NCBI GenBank assembly: GCA_958298945.1 | Contig: OY282607.1 | Location: forward strand, 51,685,020-51,749,019 | DNA from: Atherix ibis | Lineage: Eukaryota > Arthropoda > Insecta > Diptera > Athericidae | Length of the DNA stretch: 64,000 bases | Direction of reading: 5' to 3' | Shown here: positions 46,954 to 57,358 of the stretch, one piece after another | Layout: each line of letters begins with the position of its first letter | Position numbering within the stretch: position 1 is the stretch's first letter | Translations under genes and position numbers: made by a program | The notes under the pieces: generated by a model | What the model was told of the DNA's origin: nothing | What the model saw: only the letters and a program-made list of their open reading frames with translations | Database searches by the model: none

Positions 46954-48142
46954 TGTGTGTACGCTCTTATTTGGCAGATACTATCCTATTTTTCTTATTT
47001 GTTGAAAAAATAGCCCACACACCTCATCGGCTACTTTCTAAAAAACTTTTTTTTTTCCTACTGTTTAACTGTGAGATTCGCTGCAATTACAATTACTGTT
47101 AACTATTGGTAAAAATGCGAAATATTTGCCGAGGTTTATTTATTTGTACGTTCAAGAGAATTTTGACGGATTAATTTATATGGTTTGGCTGGCTAGGCCA
47201 ACGTGGACGACTGATTTGTGTTGTGTGCAATTGGTTAGTTGGTAATGGGTTGGATATTTTTCGCGTTTATATTATGTGTCATCCGGTATTTATATATGCG
47301 AACTCATGCTCGCAGAGTAAGCAGCGTCAATGAAAAGCTCACTCACACCACAAACTCACACATTTTTAAATGCAATTGATACCATGTGCTCTGTTAAATT
47401 TCGAATAGCACTCGCGGTAAGTTGGTGAAGAAAGAAAACCGGACAGACTATGAACATAACAGTTTCGATTTGCGGAATGATGAAATTTCAACGCTTTTAC
47501 ATTATGAGTCATTCGTGAAAAGAAGAAAACCTTAATCGCACTTGGAATAGCATCCATTTTTTCAAACAATCCGTAATAGGCGATGTCTATTTTATGTTGG
47601 CCCCAAGATTCTCTTTTAGCCAACCAAGTTGATCATAAATAATCTCATTCTTGTCGAATCTCTTTATTGTTGTCGGAAATTTTTATCATTCATTTATATT
47701 TGAATTATCATAATTTGTATAATAGCATAGCTTAATTCACATTATTCTGAGTATATCATCGTTTTATCGGTTTATCAATTCACCATCTTGTTTTTTATCT
47801 CACCATCTCACCATTTCAACATCACTCATTCGCTTTATCAAATCTTCTCAATATTGCATAAAAACACAATCGTCTATTGCCTGAATAAATTCTCGAACAT
47901 TTGCGCACACTTGATACGCTCATGGTATATGGTGAGGATAGTGACAAGGAGCAGTAGTTGCGGGTGAGGTTAGTAATAGTTAATGCTGCTCTAACTTTCC
48001 CTCACACTCTCTAACTCATCTAACCCTAATCGCTGCCGTACTCATCATCATACACAAAGTTTTAAAATAAACTTTATGCTCATGATGATGATGTCATTGT
48101 TCATTTAACTAAAAAAAAAAAAACTGCTTAAAATATTTTCAA
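46954..48142. other. AT-rich noncoding DNA
   Basis: No gene supported. The minus-strand frame 47623-47366 has no motif I recognise. A (GAT)n run occurs at 48081-48093. Confidence 0.4.
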
Positions 48143-48276
48143 TTTTATATTATACGTATCCGTTAGTTTCAGTCAGTTAGTACATAAGTGTTTGTTGGAT
48201 ATAAGGAAAAGAGAATACGTGTTTTTGGTTTTATAGAAATTATTACAGTAAAAAGCGTTCGTTCGTTATATATGGG
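48143..48276 (+). promoter_or_regulatory. Candidate proximal promoter and noncoding exon of 14-3-3 zeta
   Basis: A TATA-like stretch (TTTTATATTATA, 48143-48154) lies about 28 bases before two overlapping initiators, TCAGTC and TCAGTT, matching the insect consensus TCAGTY (first A at 48171). GGATAT, a match to the downstream promoter element, starts at +27, one base off the classic +28. A good splice donor GGG|GTAAGAAT follows at 48276/48277. A leader exon of about 106 bases spliced to 49429 would fit. In DNA this AT-rich the TATA match alone means little. No transcript evidence is available here. Confidence 0.35.
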
Positions 48277-49428
48277 GTAAGAATGAAAGAAGGAGAAAAA
48301 AAAGACAAAAAGGCTTATTAAAAATAGTAAAAATTTCAAGAGAAAAATAAATTTTATGTTATTTTGTATTTATTTATGTGCCGTTCGTGTGCGGTGGATA
48401 GTAGAAAGCAGAAGAGAGGACCGTTGTTATTTTTACATTTTGATTTTATTTTTAGATGATTTTTTCATTAGTTTTTGATTTTGTTTTATTTATTTTGAAA
48501 TTCCAAGAAAATTATACTGCATTATTAATATTAAGCAAAAACAAAATATTTCAATTGTAGTTGCCGATGGTTGAAGAGAATAAAAGACATTAAACCGAAA
48601 AAGCTGACAATTTTCCGGTATTTTTATTTCTTAATTTTTTTTGTTTGGGCGATTTATTTTTCTTTTTAATTTTAGCGTTTTTTTTTCTTTCTTCATTATA
48701 AAAGTTCATTGTATTCATCAATTAAATTTTTTCTTTTTTTGGTCTTATTTTTTTTTTGCTTTTTTCTTTTTTTAATTTTAAAGGAGAAATATTTACGCAC
48801 ACTCATGCAAAAAATTCTAGATTTTATTATTATTCTGTTTATTACAATATATTTTTATTATAATTATTCATTGTTGTTTGCTCTTATTTTGATCAAGTGC
48901 ACAGTGTGAGTGCGGTGGTGAATTTATTGTCAACTACCACCACCCACATTGTTTTTGGTTATTTACTCAGCATCTTCGAGTGTAGATGATAGGCTCCTCC
49001 AATCATCGTTATTTTGCCATCATCACAACTGTTATCACAACGACGCCTACTTTAACTTATTATTTTTGTTATACCACATCTACCTGATGACTGCCCACTT
49101 TATATCTCCCCAATCGAATATACGTACATATTTTTTCATAAATATCTATTTTAGACTATCTACCTGCCTACATACCACCTCTGTTATTTTGCATAAAAGT
49201 CTAATAAAAGGTCAAGTTTATAAATTCACTTTGAATTGTCGAAAGCTTTTGGTAGGTTAGTTGTAAGGTCGTGGGCGGTGGAGTGAGGAAGGGTTGTGCA
49301 TTTAAAAAAAATATTTGAAAATGTTAATATTAATATTCTATAAAAAATAAATTTTTATATTACAATAAATAATAATAAAAGTTTTAAACAAATTTATTTA
49401 TAAAATTTTTCCATTTTATTTTTTTCAG

Positions 49429-49698
49429 AGGTCACTGTGAACTGCTGCGCATAAATTTCTGTACGGACAATTTTTCATTACAATAAAAAAAAGGGAATAA
49501 AACTAATTTTATTCGAAAGTTTTACCAAAAAAATTCTAATTCATAAATAAATAAATAGTAGCAAAAGAAAAAAAAACAGCTATATTATTTATTAAACTTA
49601 ATTATTATAATTACTACTACTACTAATTGGTAATAGTACGTACTACCACACTACAAACTACTTCGTCGATTTATTATATTTAAGCAAAACACATCAAA
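49429..49698 (+). other. Probable 5' UTR of 14-3-3 zeta
   Basis: A strong acceptor (T-rich tract, then TTTTTTTCAG) ends at 49428. The 270 bases up to the start codon would be 5' UTR. A weaker alternative acceptor is TATATTTAAG, ending at 49684. The ATG context CAAAATG fits insect start sites. Which acceptor is used cannot be decided from sequence alone. Confidence 0.45.
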
Positions 49699-50764
49699 AT
49701 GTCGCAAGTCGATAAGGAAGAATTGGTCCAAAAAGCAAAACTTGCTGAACAATCGGAGCGGTAAAAAAAATTTATTTTCTATAATTATCTTTAACGACAA
49801 TATATATTATAAATTTTCAAGTTTGTAATTATATTTTTATGTATATTTTTGTAATTTTTCTTTTTTTCAAAATTATTTTCACATAAGATACAAAAGTCAA
49901 CAGAGCAAAAAGAAATTAATTTTTATTTATTTATTTTAAATATGCTCATAAGATGTTTAATAAGAAATTGTATTTTGGTTTTATTGTTAAATTTGTTTTT
50001 ATTGATCTATAATTGAAATTTCCACAGGTACGATGACATGGCACAGGCTATGAAATCGGTCACAGAAACCGGTGTAGAACTTTCAAATGAAGAAAGAAAT
50101 CTCCTCTCAGTTGCATATAAAAACGTGGTGGGAGCACGCAGGTAAATATGAACAATTTTCCTTCTCATCCTGTTTTCCTCTCTTACTTTTTATTATATAA
50201 TTTATTCTGTTATCTATACAATAAATGGGAAAAATTTTCCAAACCAAAACGTTAAGAAAAAAATAATATCCGACAAAGTTGCAAATTACCTTTTTTTTGT
50301 CCAATGCTATCCACCCACGCAACTTCATAAACATATTAGGGGTCTAATGATTAATAAATAAATATGCAATTATAAGCAAATTTCTTTTGCTTATAATTGC
50401 ATATTTATTTATTAATCATTATACCACTAATATCACTTTTAAACTTATTTCGTCTACCCATAATCATCCAAATTTTTGATTTTTTTCCAAAACTAATCTA
50501 ACCAATTAAAAACTTTGGTCCACAAAAAAAAATTGTTTAGCATCTCACCACTTACTTATTTTTGCCAATTGATTATTTATTTTTAATAAAATTTTGTATT
50601 TTTTTATTTTTCTTTTATAACTGAAAAAAAAATTTAGATCATCCTGGCGAGTCATTTCATCGATCGAACAAAAAACCGAAGCCTCCGCCAGAAAACAACA
50701 GCTTGCGCGAGAATATAGAGAACGTGTTGAAAAAGAACTTAGGGAAATTTGTTACGAAGTGCTG
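49699..50764 (+). CDS. 14-3-3zeta: 14-3-3 protein zeta, residues 1-101 (3' part outside window)
   Basis: Dimeric adaptor that binds phosphoserine/phosphothreonine motifs on many signalling partners (Raf, Cdc25 and others) in the cytosol. In Drosophila it is leonardo, needed for Ras signalling and learning. Coding exons are 49699-49760, 50028-50141 and 50638-50764, joined by GT-AG introns that split codons 21 (CG|G) and 59 (AG|A). Together they give 303 bases with no stop. The protein opens [21 protein letters not shown]. It contains the family signature [20 protein letters not shown] (44-63) and ends EICYEVL at residue 101. Lys52 and Arg59 match the phosphate-binding Lys49/Arg56 of human zeta; Ser61 matches the dimer-interface Ser58. 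The partner residues Arg127/Tyr128 and the rest of a roughly 248-residue protein must lie beyond 64000. Near-identity to known insect 14-3-3 zeta makes the call secure. Confidence 0.95.
49761..50027 (+). other. 14-3-3 zeta intron 1
   Basis: A 267-base GT-AG intron (GTAAAA...TTTCCACAG) that splits codon 21. AT-rich, with no other feature seen. Confidence 0.9.
50142..50637 (+). other. 14-3-3 zeta intron 2
   Basis: A 496-base GT-AG intron (GTAAAT...AAATTTAG) that splits codon 59. It contains a perfect 36-bp hairpin (50345-50421). About 60 bases around GGAAAAATTTTCCAAACCAAAA (50225-50250) recur in intron 3 near 54256-54320. No alternative exon was seen. Confidence 0.9.
50345..50421 (+). repeat. 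Perfect 36-bp inverted repeat in 14-3-3 zeta intron 2
   Basis: Arms 50345-50380 and 50386-50421 are exact reverse complements with a 5-base loop (TTTCT). The left arm begins TAATGATTAATAAATAAATA. In the pre-mRNA it would fold as a long AU-rich stem. It has no link to the transposon ends recognised elsewhere in the window. Confidence 0.95.
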
Positions 50765-50798
50765 GTAAGTTTTAATTGTTAAATTTTTTGTTTGTTTA

Positions 50799-51085
50799 TA
50801 TGTAAGGTTTCTGAGACAACAACCAGAAACTTCATGAGGTCATATGGCGACATCACGTTACGTAAACGTTGTCAAATTTAGATTTTTTTTTTAAACTTGA
50901 AAAAAAGGGCTACCAATATGACTGGTTGGGTTTAGGAGTTTCGCAAAGAAAGGAGGCCCTTTGCAAAAAGAAATTGTGGATTAAATGGAATTCGTTTAGG
51001 GATATGATAAAATATATATAGTCAGTTGAATATGACTATATATATTGAATTGTGGTATGCCTAATTCTTGCCCAGAATTTCGGAA
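50799..51085 (+). repeat. Short repeat Y, second copy
   Basis: Starts 34 bases into intron 3. It matches both flanks of the mariner at 6305-7316: a leader with TGGCGACATCACGTTACGTA and a tail with TTGTGGATTAA...CCCAGAATTTCGG. A hairpin ATATATATAGTC...GACTATATATAT (51009-51046) sits in its tail. No coding sequence. Confidence 0.45.
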
Positions 51086-51434
51086 TGGTTGTTGAGTAGA
51101 CGATATTTTGTTAGCAGGTCGGAGAAGTTCGGGATTACAGTGAGCACAGAACGATGGAGAGGCTCTCCGCCCAACAATTAACCTATTCATTACCTAGAAT
51201 ACCAACATGTTCGGAGAAGGACTCAATGCAACTCGACGATTCTATTGTTTGGCAGATTCCGACGAATCACATTGTGCAGCGATCATTTTTTATCGAGGGT
51301 TGACACTATCGAAAAAAATCGCTATATTATAGGTGACTGGGAGGTTGATGGCATTTTCCACTGTCGTGCTGATTTTCCACAGCTCCCCATAGAAAGGTGA
51401 GATTTTAGAAGGGCAAATTGTACTGTATAGTTCA
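51086..51434. other. Unassigned intron sequence
   Basis: Less AT-rich than its surroundings and adjoining an R1-type fragment, so it may be part of a decayed retroelement. No readable motif. Confidence 0.3.
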
Positions 51435-52127
51435 CGGTCCTGTACAAGGGTCTGTTTGTTCTGTGTGCCATATATGCATCGTGTATATGGGCTGACATTA
51501 TGCGCTACCAGTATGCCAGGGTAGCCATAAATTCTGTTCAGCGTCTAGCTTTGTATGCATGTATGTAGAACCATATCAATCGATGCGATGCAGGTTTTTA
51601 TGGGAGAAATTCCATGGGACGTGGAGGTACTGCGTGTAATCATTCACTACCGTCTACGGCGTGTCATCCCGATTGCTGGTTGTCCGATTATAAATGAAGA
51701 GGTTTAGGATCTTAGTCCATGCCAGCGGCGTGTACTGGTCCTTATTAGAATGTATGAAATTTGGCAAAGTCGATGGGATAAAAGTGTGAATGGCAGATGG
51801 ACGCACATGTTCATTTCGAATGTGTGCTTGGCGTCTGCGTCTGGATTTGAATTTGGTCTGTACCTTGGTATTTACTCACGGGACATGGCAGTATCATTGA
51901 GTATGGTCTGTACGGGGATTTACGTGACATAGGTGCCTGTGGGATCGTGCTGAATGATGAGAGTGTGGATGTGAGTGGAGTGTTAGGTGTGAGTGTTAGG
52001 CCTTAATAGATTTGCCGTAGCACTTTTTGAGAGGAGAGCGAGAATGGTGCGTGAATGAGTATGTAAATGGCATGCGAGGTGGTTACGATCGGGTAAAAGA
52101 CGAAGGTCGATTCAGGTTGTACTTTAA
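51435..52127 (+). mobile_element. R1-type non-LTR retroelement fragment, copy 2
   Basis: The + strand reads LYKGLFVLCAIYASCIWADI (about 51445), RYQYARVAINSVQRLALYAC, then IDAMQVFMGEIPWDVEVLR, RMYEIWQSRWDKSVNGRWTH (about 51745-51810), SASGFEFGLYLG, and finally IEYGLYGDLRDIGACGIVLN and LFERRARMVRE with a stop (about 52057). These match copies 1 and 3 in order. The Cys-His cluster is deleted: GHGSI joins directly to IEYGLYGD. The 3' UTR stops after about 70 bases, so both ends are truncated. Confidence 0.72.
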
Positions 52128-52724
52128 ATATACATATATTAAAAATATTTAAATTAGTTTTCAGTTTAATTTTAATTTCACACAAATGTATTGCAATACC
52201 AGAAACCAAAAAGTCTTTCTACTCCTAATTTGATAATCCTTTTTTGTCTATGCCAACGTTTGTAATTTATTGTAATTTAATTTCGCCCCTGCACATTTCA
52301 AAAGTTAAATCTTAATTAAGGTCTTTTGTCATTGCTACATAATTTAGCAAAATCATCTTTTCATATGGGCAACTTTTCTTTATTTTCCCAAAAATGAGTG
52401 TTTAATTTTTGATATTGTTTATACAAATGATATTTAAAGAAATTTTGATTTATATCATTTCTTTTTCTGAAATTCACCAAAATTAAACTGATAGTCAATA
52501 AGTTTGCTAAGAATTCAATGCCCATTTGGAGAAAACTATTTACCACAAATGGTATGAGATGGACACATTGTTGTGGAAAATAGTAGATAAACATTTTTTT
52601 TAATTTTCAAATGGAGAATTTTTGCTATGAAAAAAGTTGATGAGAGCCAAAACATTGTCTTCTCATAATTGGACATGAACTTGGCTCTCGACCTGTCATT
52701 AAACCTTTACAGGCCTTAGATTAT
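52128..52724. other. AT-rich intron sequence
   Basis: Nothing recognised. Confidence 0.4.
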
Positions 52725-52887
52725 ACAATAACTGAAAATAGTTTTAAAATTACCCCGTCAATCGCGTACTAAACTTTAAAATTTCCCCCCACTGATTTAC
52801 GCCGTTTCTGTAATTTTGCATGGGTGTGCGTCCGTACAAATGTATTGTGGACAGAATTTTTGTGTAGAGGCCTCTCCAGTTCTTCTA
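52725..52887 (-). mobile_element. Short X-type MITE, cut by a mariner
   Basis: Left end CTTAGATTATACAATAACTG. From about 52795 it matches the complement of 31985-32100: TGATTTACGCCRTTTCTG, TTTTGCATGGGTGT, TTTTTGTGTA and CCAGTTCTTCTA. The right terminal repeat stops at the TA where the mariner at 52888 begins. This is the third sighting of element X ends. Confidence 0.6.
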
Positions 52888-54161
52888 TTGGGTTGTTCGG
52901 CCAGTAATTTCGTTTTTTTAAAATAAAAATGAAAGACGATTTTCTTATAGTAAATTAATATTTTATTCAATTAAATATTGTCCAGTCTGATCCAATAGAA
53001 TACCCTTTGCCGTCTTTCTGGCAGTAGTATGATTCCACGCTCATAAAATTTTTGTTCTTTGTTGGCAAAAATTGATTCAAGTAATTTTTGACCTCCTCAT
53101 TTGAATTAAACGTTTTACCGTCTAAAAAGTTTTGTAGAGACCGGAACAAATGATAATCGGAAGTTGCTAGGGCTGGAGAGTATGGTGGGTATGGCAGTAT
53201 ATCCCATCCAAGCTCTAAAAGCCTTTGCCGAGTGGTCAAACTTGTATGTGGTTTCGCATTATCCTGTTGGAACACTATACCTTTCCTATTGACCAATTCT
53301 GGCCTTTTTTCTTTAAGTGACTCATCCAATTTGTCAAACTGATGATAGTATACTTCAAAATTGATCGTTGTGTTGCTCGGTAGATACTCAAAATAAACGA
53401 TTCCTTTCAAATCCTACCAAACAGATAGCATACCTTTTTTGATGAATATTGGTTTTCGAACGATTCCTTTCAAATCCCACTAAACAGATAGCAGACCTTT
53501 TTTTGATGAAAAACTGATTTTGAGCCAGTTCATCTTTTCTACTCCAGGATCTTTTGCGCTTAACATTGTTGTAGACAATCCATTTCTCGTCCCCAGTGAT
53601 GATACGCTTCTAAAATGGATAACTTTCTTGACGTTTGAGAAGCAAATCACAAACGTCAATGTGACGGCACAAATATTTTTCCGTAAGAGGGAACCCATAT
53701 GTCGAGCTTTGAGATTAAACCTAGCCGTTTAAAATGATCATGAACTGTCGAATTCGATAAATTTAATCTATTAGCGATCTCACGGTTTGCGTTAATTAAT
53801 GCCTTTATTGTATCTTCATCATTTTGAACTGGCCTTTCAGACCGTGGTGCATCTTCGAGATCAAAATTGACGGATCGAAATTTTGCAAACCAGTTTTGGC
53901 ACTGGCGCTCACTTAACACATCTTCTCCATAAACATTGGATAATTTTTTTCTTGCTTGAACAGCATTTTTATCTTTTCTATAGTAAAAAAGTAAAATATT
54001 CCGAAAATGCTGTTTTTCACTTTCCATATTTAAAAGGGTATCAACCAAAAACGACTGTGCAGAATCAATCGAAAGCCTTGCTTAAGTGTGAAGTTGGTTG
54101 TGAAAAAATACAATTAAGTGCTCTGTTGGGAAACAACGAAATTACTTTCTTGACAACCCAA
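52888..54161 (-). mobile_element. Full-length mellifera-type mariner, family B, copy 5
   Basis: Inverted repeats TTGGGTTGTTCGGCCAGTAA (52888) and its partner ending TTGACAACCCAA (54161), with TA on both sides. At 1274 bp it is the expected full length, and the most complete member of family B here. The minus-strand transposase can be followed over almost its whole length. A 63-bp tandem duplication lies in the catalytic domain (53398-53523). Confidence 0.92.
52967..54027 (-). pseudogene. Mariner transposase, mellifera type (copy 5)
   Basis: Starts MESEKQHFRNILLFYYRKDK (54027), then RQCQNWFAKFRSVNFDLEDA and a second HTH LNLSNSTVHDHFKRLGL. A frame change near WVPS (about 53690) leads to a frame with LSSTM-type remains of the GDEKW block around 53590. 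The 63-bp duplication disturbs the centre. The last frame (53410-52967) has GIVYFEYLPSNTTINFEVY, the second Asp in GIVFQQDNAKPHTSL and ALATSDYHLFRSLQ, where the usual PDLAPSD is ALATSD but the third Asp is kept. It resembles Ammar1 of honeybee. Inactive through frameshifts and the duplication. Confidence 0.85.
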
Positions 54162-54350
54162 TAAATAAAATCCTTGGACTTCCTAAAATAGTATTATATA
54201 AATTTGATATTTACGAATCATTTCTTTCCCTTTTTCTTTTACGGTGGGGGTGGTTATTTATTCTGTTATCTAATTTTTTTTTTTTAATTGGAAAAATTTT
54301 CCAAACCAAAAACTTCCCAAAATAATATTATATAAATTTGATATTTATTT
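54162..54350 (+). repeat. Short direct duplication
   Basis: About 35 bases (CTTCCYAAAATARTATTATA followed by TAAATTTGATATTTA) occur at 54179-54213 and again at 54313-54350. Between them lies a piece similar to intron 2 (TTATTCTGTTATCTA...GGAAAAATTTTCCAAACC, about 54256-54310 against 50200-50250). Confidence 0.65.
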
Positions 54351-54548
54351 TTATCTGATTTATTACAAAAAATGTATTTTGAAAATATAAGGTACACGAA
54401 CGTAAATTAGAACTTTTCTTTTAATATTATATTTCAGGAAATAAACATATTTATAGTATTTCTCTAATCTCCCATATACTATAATATGCACTAAAAGAAA
54501 TAACAAACTTTTCGATTTTTATAAAGATTTTAACCAATCAAAATGCTC

Positions 54549-54572
54549 GCATACTTTTGACCTGCAGTGTAC
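54549..54572. repeat. Solo Tc1-type terminal repeat
   Basis: GCATACTTTTGACCTGCAGT and the following GTAC match the terminal repeat at 46929-46950 of the Tc1 remnant. No transposase or partner repeat was found nearby. Confidence 0.6.
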
Positions 54573-55703
54573 ATGTTTTTTTTATAGATTGGAAAATTAT
54601 TACCATAAACAGTATTGCGCTCAGATTGCCATGAATTATTTTGAATTGTGAAATGATTTCTCTACGAATTCACAATAAGATTTGATCTAGGACAACTTGC
54701 TTGCTTTTATTACGCAAACTGATGTTGCGTTGGGTCAGTAGTGCTGTGTTGATAACTACAGTTTGATGGACTGCCTATCTTCCGCTCAATAACATTTAGT
54801 AAATTCTGTTAAACAAACAAAAACAATATAAAAAAGAAAATGTTTTTAATAAACTCGTAAACAATTTCAAGTGTGAAGGAGTTGATTACGGTAAAAAAAA
54901 ATGTCAATGTGAAGGTCGCCGAAGCTAATATACAACCACGGAAGCAAGTGCAATTTACATAAATATTGTTTTTCAATAGGAACGATTTTTCTTTTATAAT
55001 TGACCAAAAAGTAAACGGTTTATATCATCTATTATTTATTGTAAATTGTTTTTATTTTCAAGTAAATAAAAACACCGAATTCGGAAATTGGTTATGTTAA
55101 CAGAGAGGAAGGTGGAGTTTCTTCCTTATTATGAATCAATGTAACAATTCAGAATTTTTTTATTTAAATTTTCGATATTTGGGCACGGTTTTTTTTTGTA
55201 AAAAATTTCTATCAACTCCATTTGTTTATTTGTAATAATTCATTTGCAATTGTAGATAGAAAAAATTATTTAATAAAATAACTTTTTTTTTTATCTGCAA
55301 CTATTGTACAATTGTATTGTAACAAGCAGATTTACATAACATTTTAATTTACAATCTTGTGCATCATGAAGTGGGAGTAAACACCCATCAGCATTTCTCC
55401 CATTAACGGAAGTTAGATTCCTCTAGAAAATCGCTAGGCCATTGTGTCTTAAGTATCCGATGAGTGTTTTCGGGGAGGGAGTACAGGACTATTCTCTCAC
55501 AAGTTGATAATGATAATTGGGTAAACGGGAGTGTAATTTTTGATAGTGGGAAATGCACAGGTCATGAACAAAGGTTGTTACTGTTACGAACATAAAAGGG
55601 GGCATCAACAATTTTACGGAAGATCTTGGATTGTAAGACCCGAACGCGATAGGTATTGGAACGTTTCGTTGAACCCCAAAATTCAATTCCATATGTCCAA
55701 ATA
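54573..55703. other. AT-rich intron sequence
   Basis: No gene or clear element. 55380-55680 is less AT-rich and may be decayed retroelement sequence, but no motif can be read. Confidence 0.35.
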
Positions 55704-56021
55704 CCGAATCTCTTCAAAAAGTATCGCAATTTTTTTTCGAAAATTATTTATTTTTTCATGAATATCTTTTTCGTCTCCTTCAAAGTAATCCCCACCAGAT
55801 ATAATACACCTGTGCCAACGTTTTTTCCAATCCTCGAAGCACTTCAAAAAATCATTTTTTGTGTTTTATTCAGCTCCTCCTTCGATGCCGTCTTTATCTC
55901 CTCAATCGTAGTGTAGCGTCGTCCTTTCATGGGGCTCTTCAGTTTCGAGAACAAGAAAAAGTCACAGCGAGCCATATCTTGGGAATACGGTGGCTGCGGT
56001 ATTATTAGTGTGTTGTTTTCC
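55704..56021 (-). mobile_element. Mariner family A, 3' fragment
   Basis: Left end CGAATCTCTTCAAAAAGTAT resembles the family A inverted repeat. The minus strand then gives the C-terminal part of the transposase: PPYSQDMAR at about 55985, then FFLFSKLKSPMKGRRYTTIEE (about 55960-55900) and a frameshifted tail. It breaks off near 56021, within the block before PQPPYSP, where Jockey-like RT sequence starts. This copy shows the uninterrupted sequence of the site filled by the nested mariner at 20590-21866. Confidence 0.72.
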
Positions 56022-56177
56022 TTGACAAAAAGTGAAAGTTATGCGAGCACTGTTCTGTTCATTTACCCTCACTCTCCATCTCTTAGCAGAATTGAAGGTG
56101 TGCATATGGGATTGTAAATTGTTGGAAGCTATGTCAGGATTTGTATGGGTAGCAAGTATAGCCATATCATCTGCATA

Positions 56178-57063
56178 CACAGTGTGTTCGAAAAATAACC
56201 GGACTTATTTTTAAATCATACAACATGCAGCGCCATCTATTGAAAATTTACAGCATTAAAAAGATACAATCATCCTCTTTCAAACGCACCTAAATTCATG
56301 TAAATCGGATGACAGATGTGAAAGTTACAGCTAGTCCAATAAAAGAAAAAGGTGTGCTAATGTTACAAAACAAGAAAGAGCAAATATAAAATTTTGTGTT
56401 AAACTTGAAAAAAAATTCGCTGAGACATACGAATTGATGAAAAAAGTTTATGGTGATGATTGTATGAGTCGTACTCAAGTTTATACGTAGTTTACACGAT
56501 TTTGAAAATGGTCGTGCGGATTTAAAGGACGACCTAAGGCCAGGTCGTCCAGAAGCTAGTAATCGTGCTGAATTGGTGGAAAAAGTCCGTGAAATCATTA
56601 GTATCGATGCAAATTTTACTACGAGAATGTTGGCTAAGGAATTAAATACGAGTAAAAACACTATTTGGAGAATTTTAACTGAAGATTTGGGTAAAAGAAA
56701 AGTCTGTGCGCGTTTTGTTCCACATGAATTAAATGAAGACCAATAAAGTGAAAGAATTTTTGATGAAAAAACGGATTTCTCTCATCAACCACCTTCCGTA
56801 TTCGCCTGATCTAACTGAAAACCAAGATGAAAGGACCATTTTATGATGATATCCCAGCCATTTTTGTTTTGTAACATTAGCACATTTTTTCTTTTATTGA
56901 AATGGCTGTAACTTTCACATCTGTTATCCGATTTACATGAATTTAATATATTTGAAAGAATATGAATGTACAATATCTTTTTAACGCTGTAAATTTTCAA
57001 TAGATGGCGCTGCAAGTTGTATGATTTAAATATAAATTCCGGTTATTTTTGAGACACACAGTG
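56178..57063 (+). mobile_element. Mariner inserted in the YADD codons of a retroelement
   Basis: Long inverted repeats begin CACAGTGTGTTCGAAAAATA (56178) and end with TTTTTGAGACACACAGTG (57063); the inverted match extends about 75 bp inward (CGCCATCTATTGAAAATTTACAGC). TA lies on both sides. The + strand transposase has a frameshifted start (about 56360-56500), a good HTH block DFENGRADLKDDLRPGRPEA and TTRMLAKELNTSKNTIWRIL, then CARFVPHELNEDQ (about 56740). The catalytic core is deleted and the coding continues at LINHLPYSPDLTENQ and MKGPFYDDIPAI-like sequence (to about 56870). 886 bp in all. Confidence 0.88.
56400..56870 (+). pseudogene. Mariner transposase remnant, HTH region kept
   Basis: The DNA-binding half is readable in one frame from FENGRADLKDD to ARFVPHELNEDQ (56500-56744). 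The first two catalytic Asp are gone. The last catalytic motif reads YSPDLTENQ, so the third Asp is also altered. Inactive. Confidence 0.7.
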
Positions 57064-57358
57064 TAAGTAGCAATGATAGTATTAGGATCAGATGGGATGT
57101 CATGGGTATAAATATTACAATATATAATATGGGACCAAGAATACTGCCTTGTGGGACCGCCGCTAGAATAGGATATATTTCCGAGGGTTTTGAGTTAATT
57201 GCAACTTGGAAATGAGGTTGGGGGAGATATGAATATGATATCTAAAAATACTCCTGGGTAATACTTTTTCCTCTCAAGAGAGGATGCAATGTGATCAACA
57301 ATGTGATGGCAATGCTGGATAGTGGATTATTCAGATCGGAAGCCAAGTATAAATGTTA

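Larger units (their letters stand above)
56022..57357 (-). mobile_element. Jockey-like non-LTR reverse transcriptase fragment, split by a mariner
   Basis: The minus strand, read across the gap left by a mariner, gives RT motifs in order: HHIVDHIASSLERKKYYPGVFLDI with frameshift (about 57320-57240), AAVPQGSILGPILY (about 57165-57125), IYTHDIPSDPNTIIAT, then the catalytic box YADDMAILATHTNPDIASNN (56177-56120) and KRWRVRVNEQNSARITFTF (to about 56030). The order and the VPQGSILGP and YADD motifs are those of the Jockey group. Upstream and downstream parts are missing and several frameshifts are present. Confidence 0.75.

Noticed and set aside
47366..47623. 85-codon minus-strand open frame
   Set aside because: Composition is plausible for a protein, but no family motif, splice context or repeat copy supports it.
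50142..50637. Search for a mutually exclusive 14-3-3 exon in intron 2
   Set aside because: No second [14 protein letters not shown] or similar coding block found. In Drosophila the alternative exons lie later in the gene.
56296..56661. 121-codon minus-strand open frame
   Set aside because: Antisense of a mariner HTH region readable on the + strand.
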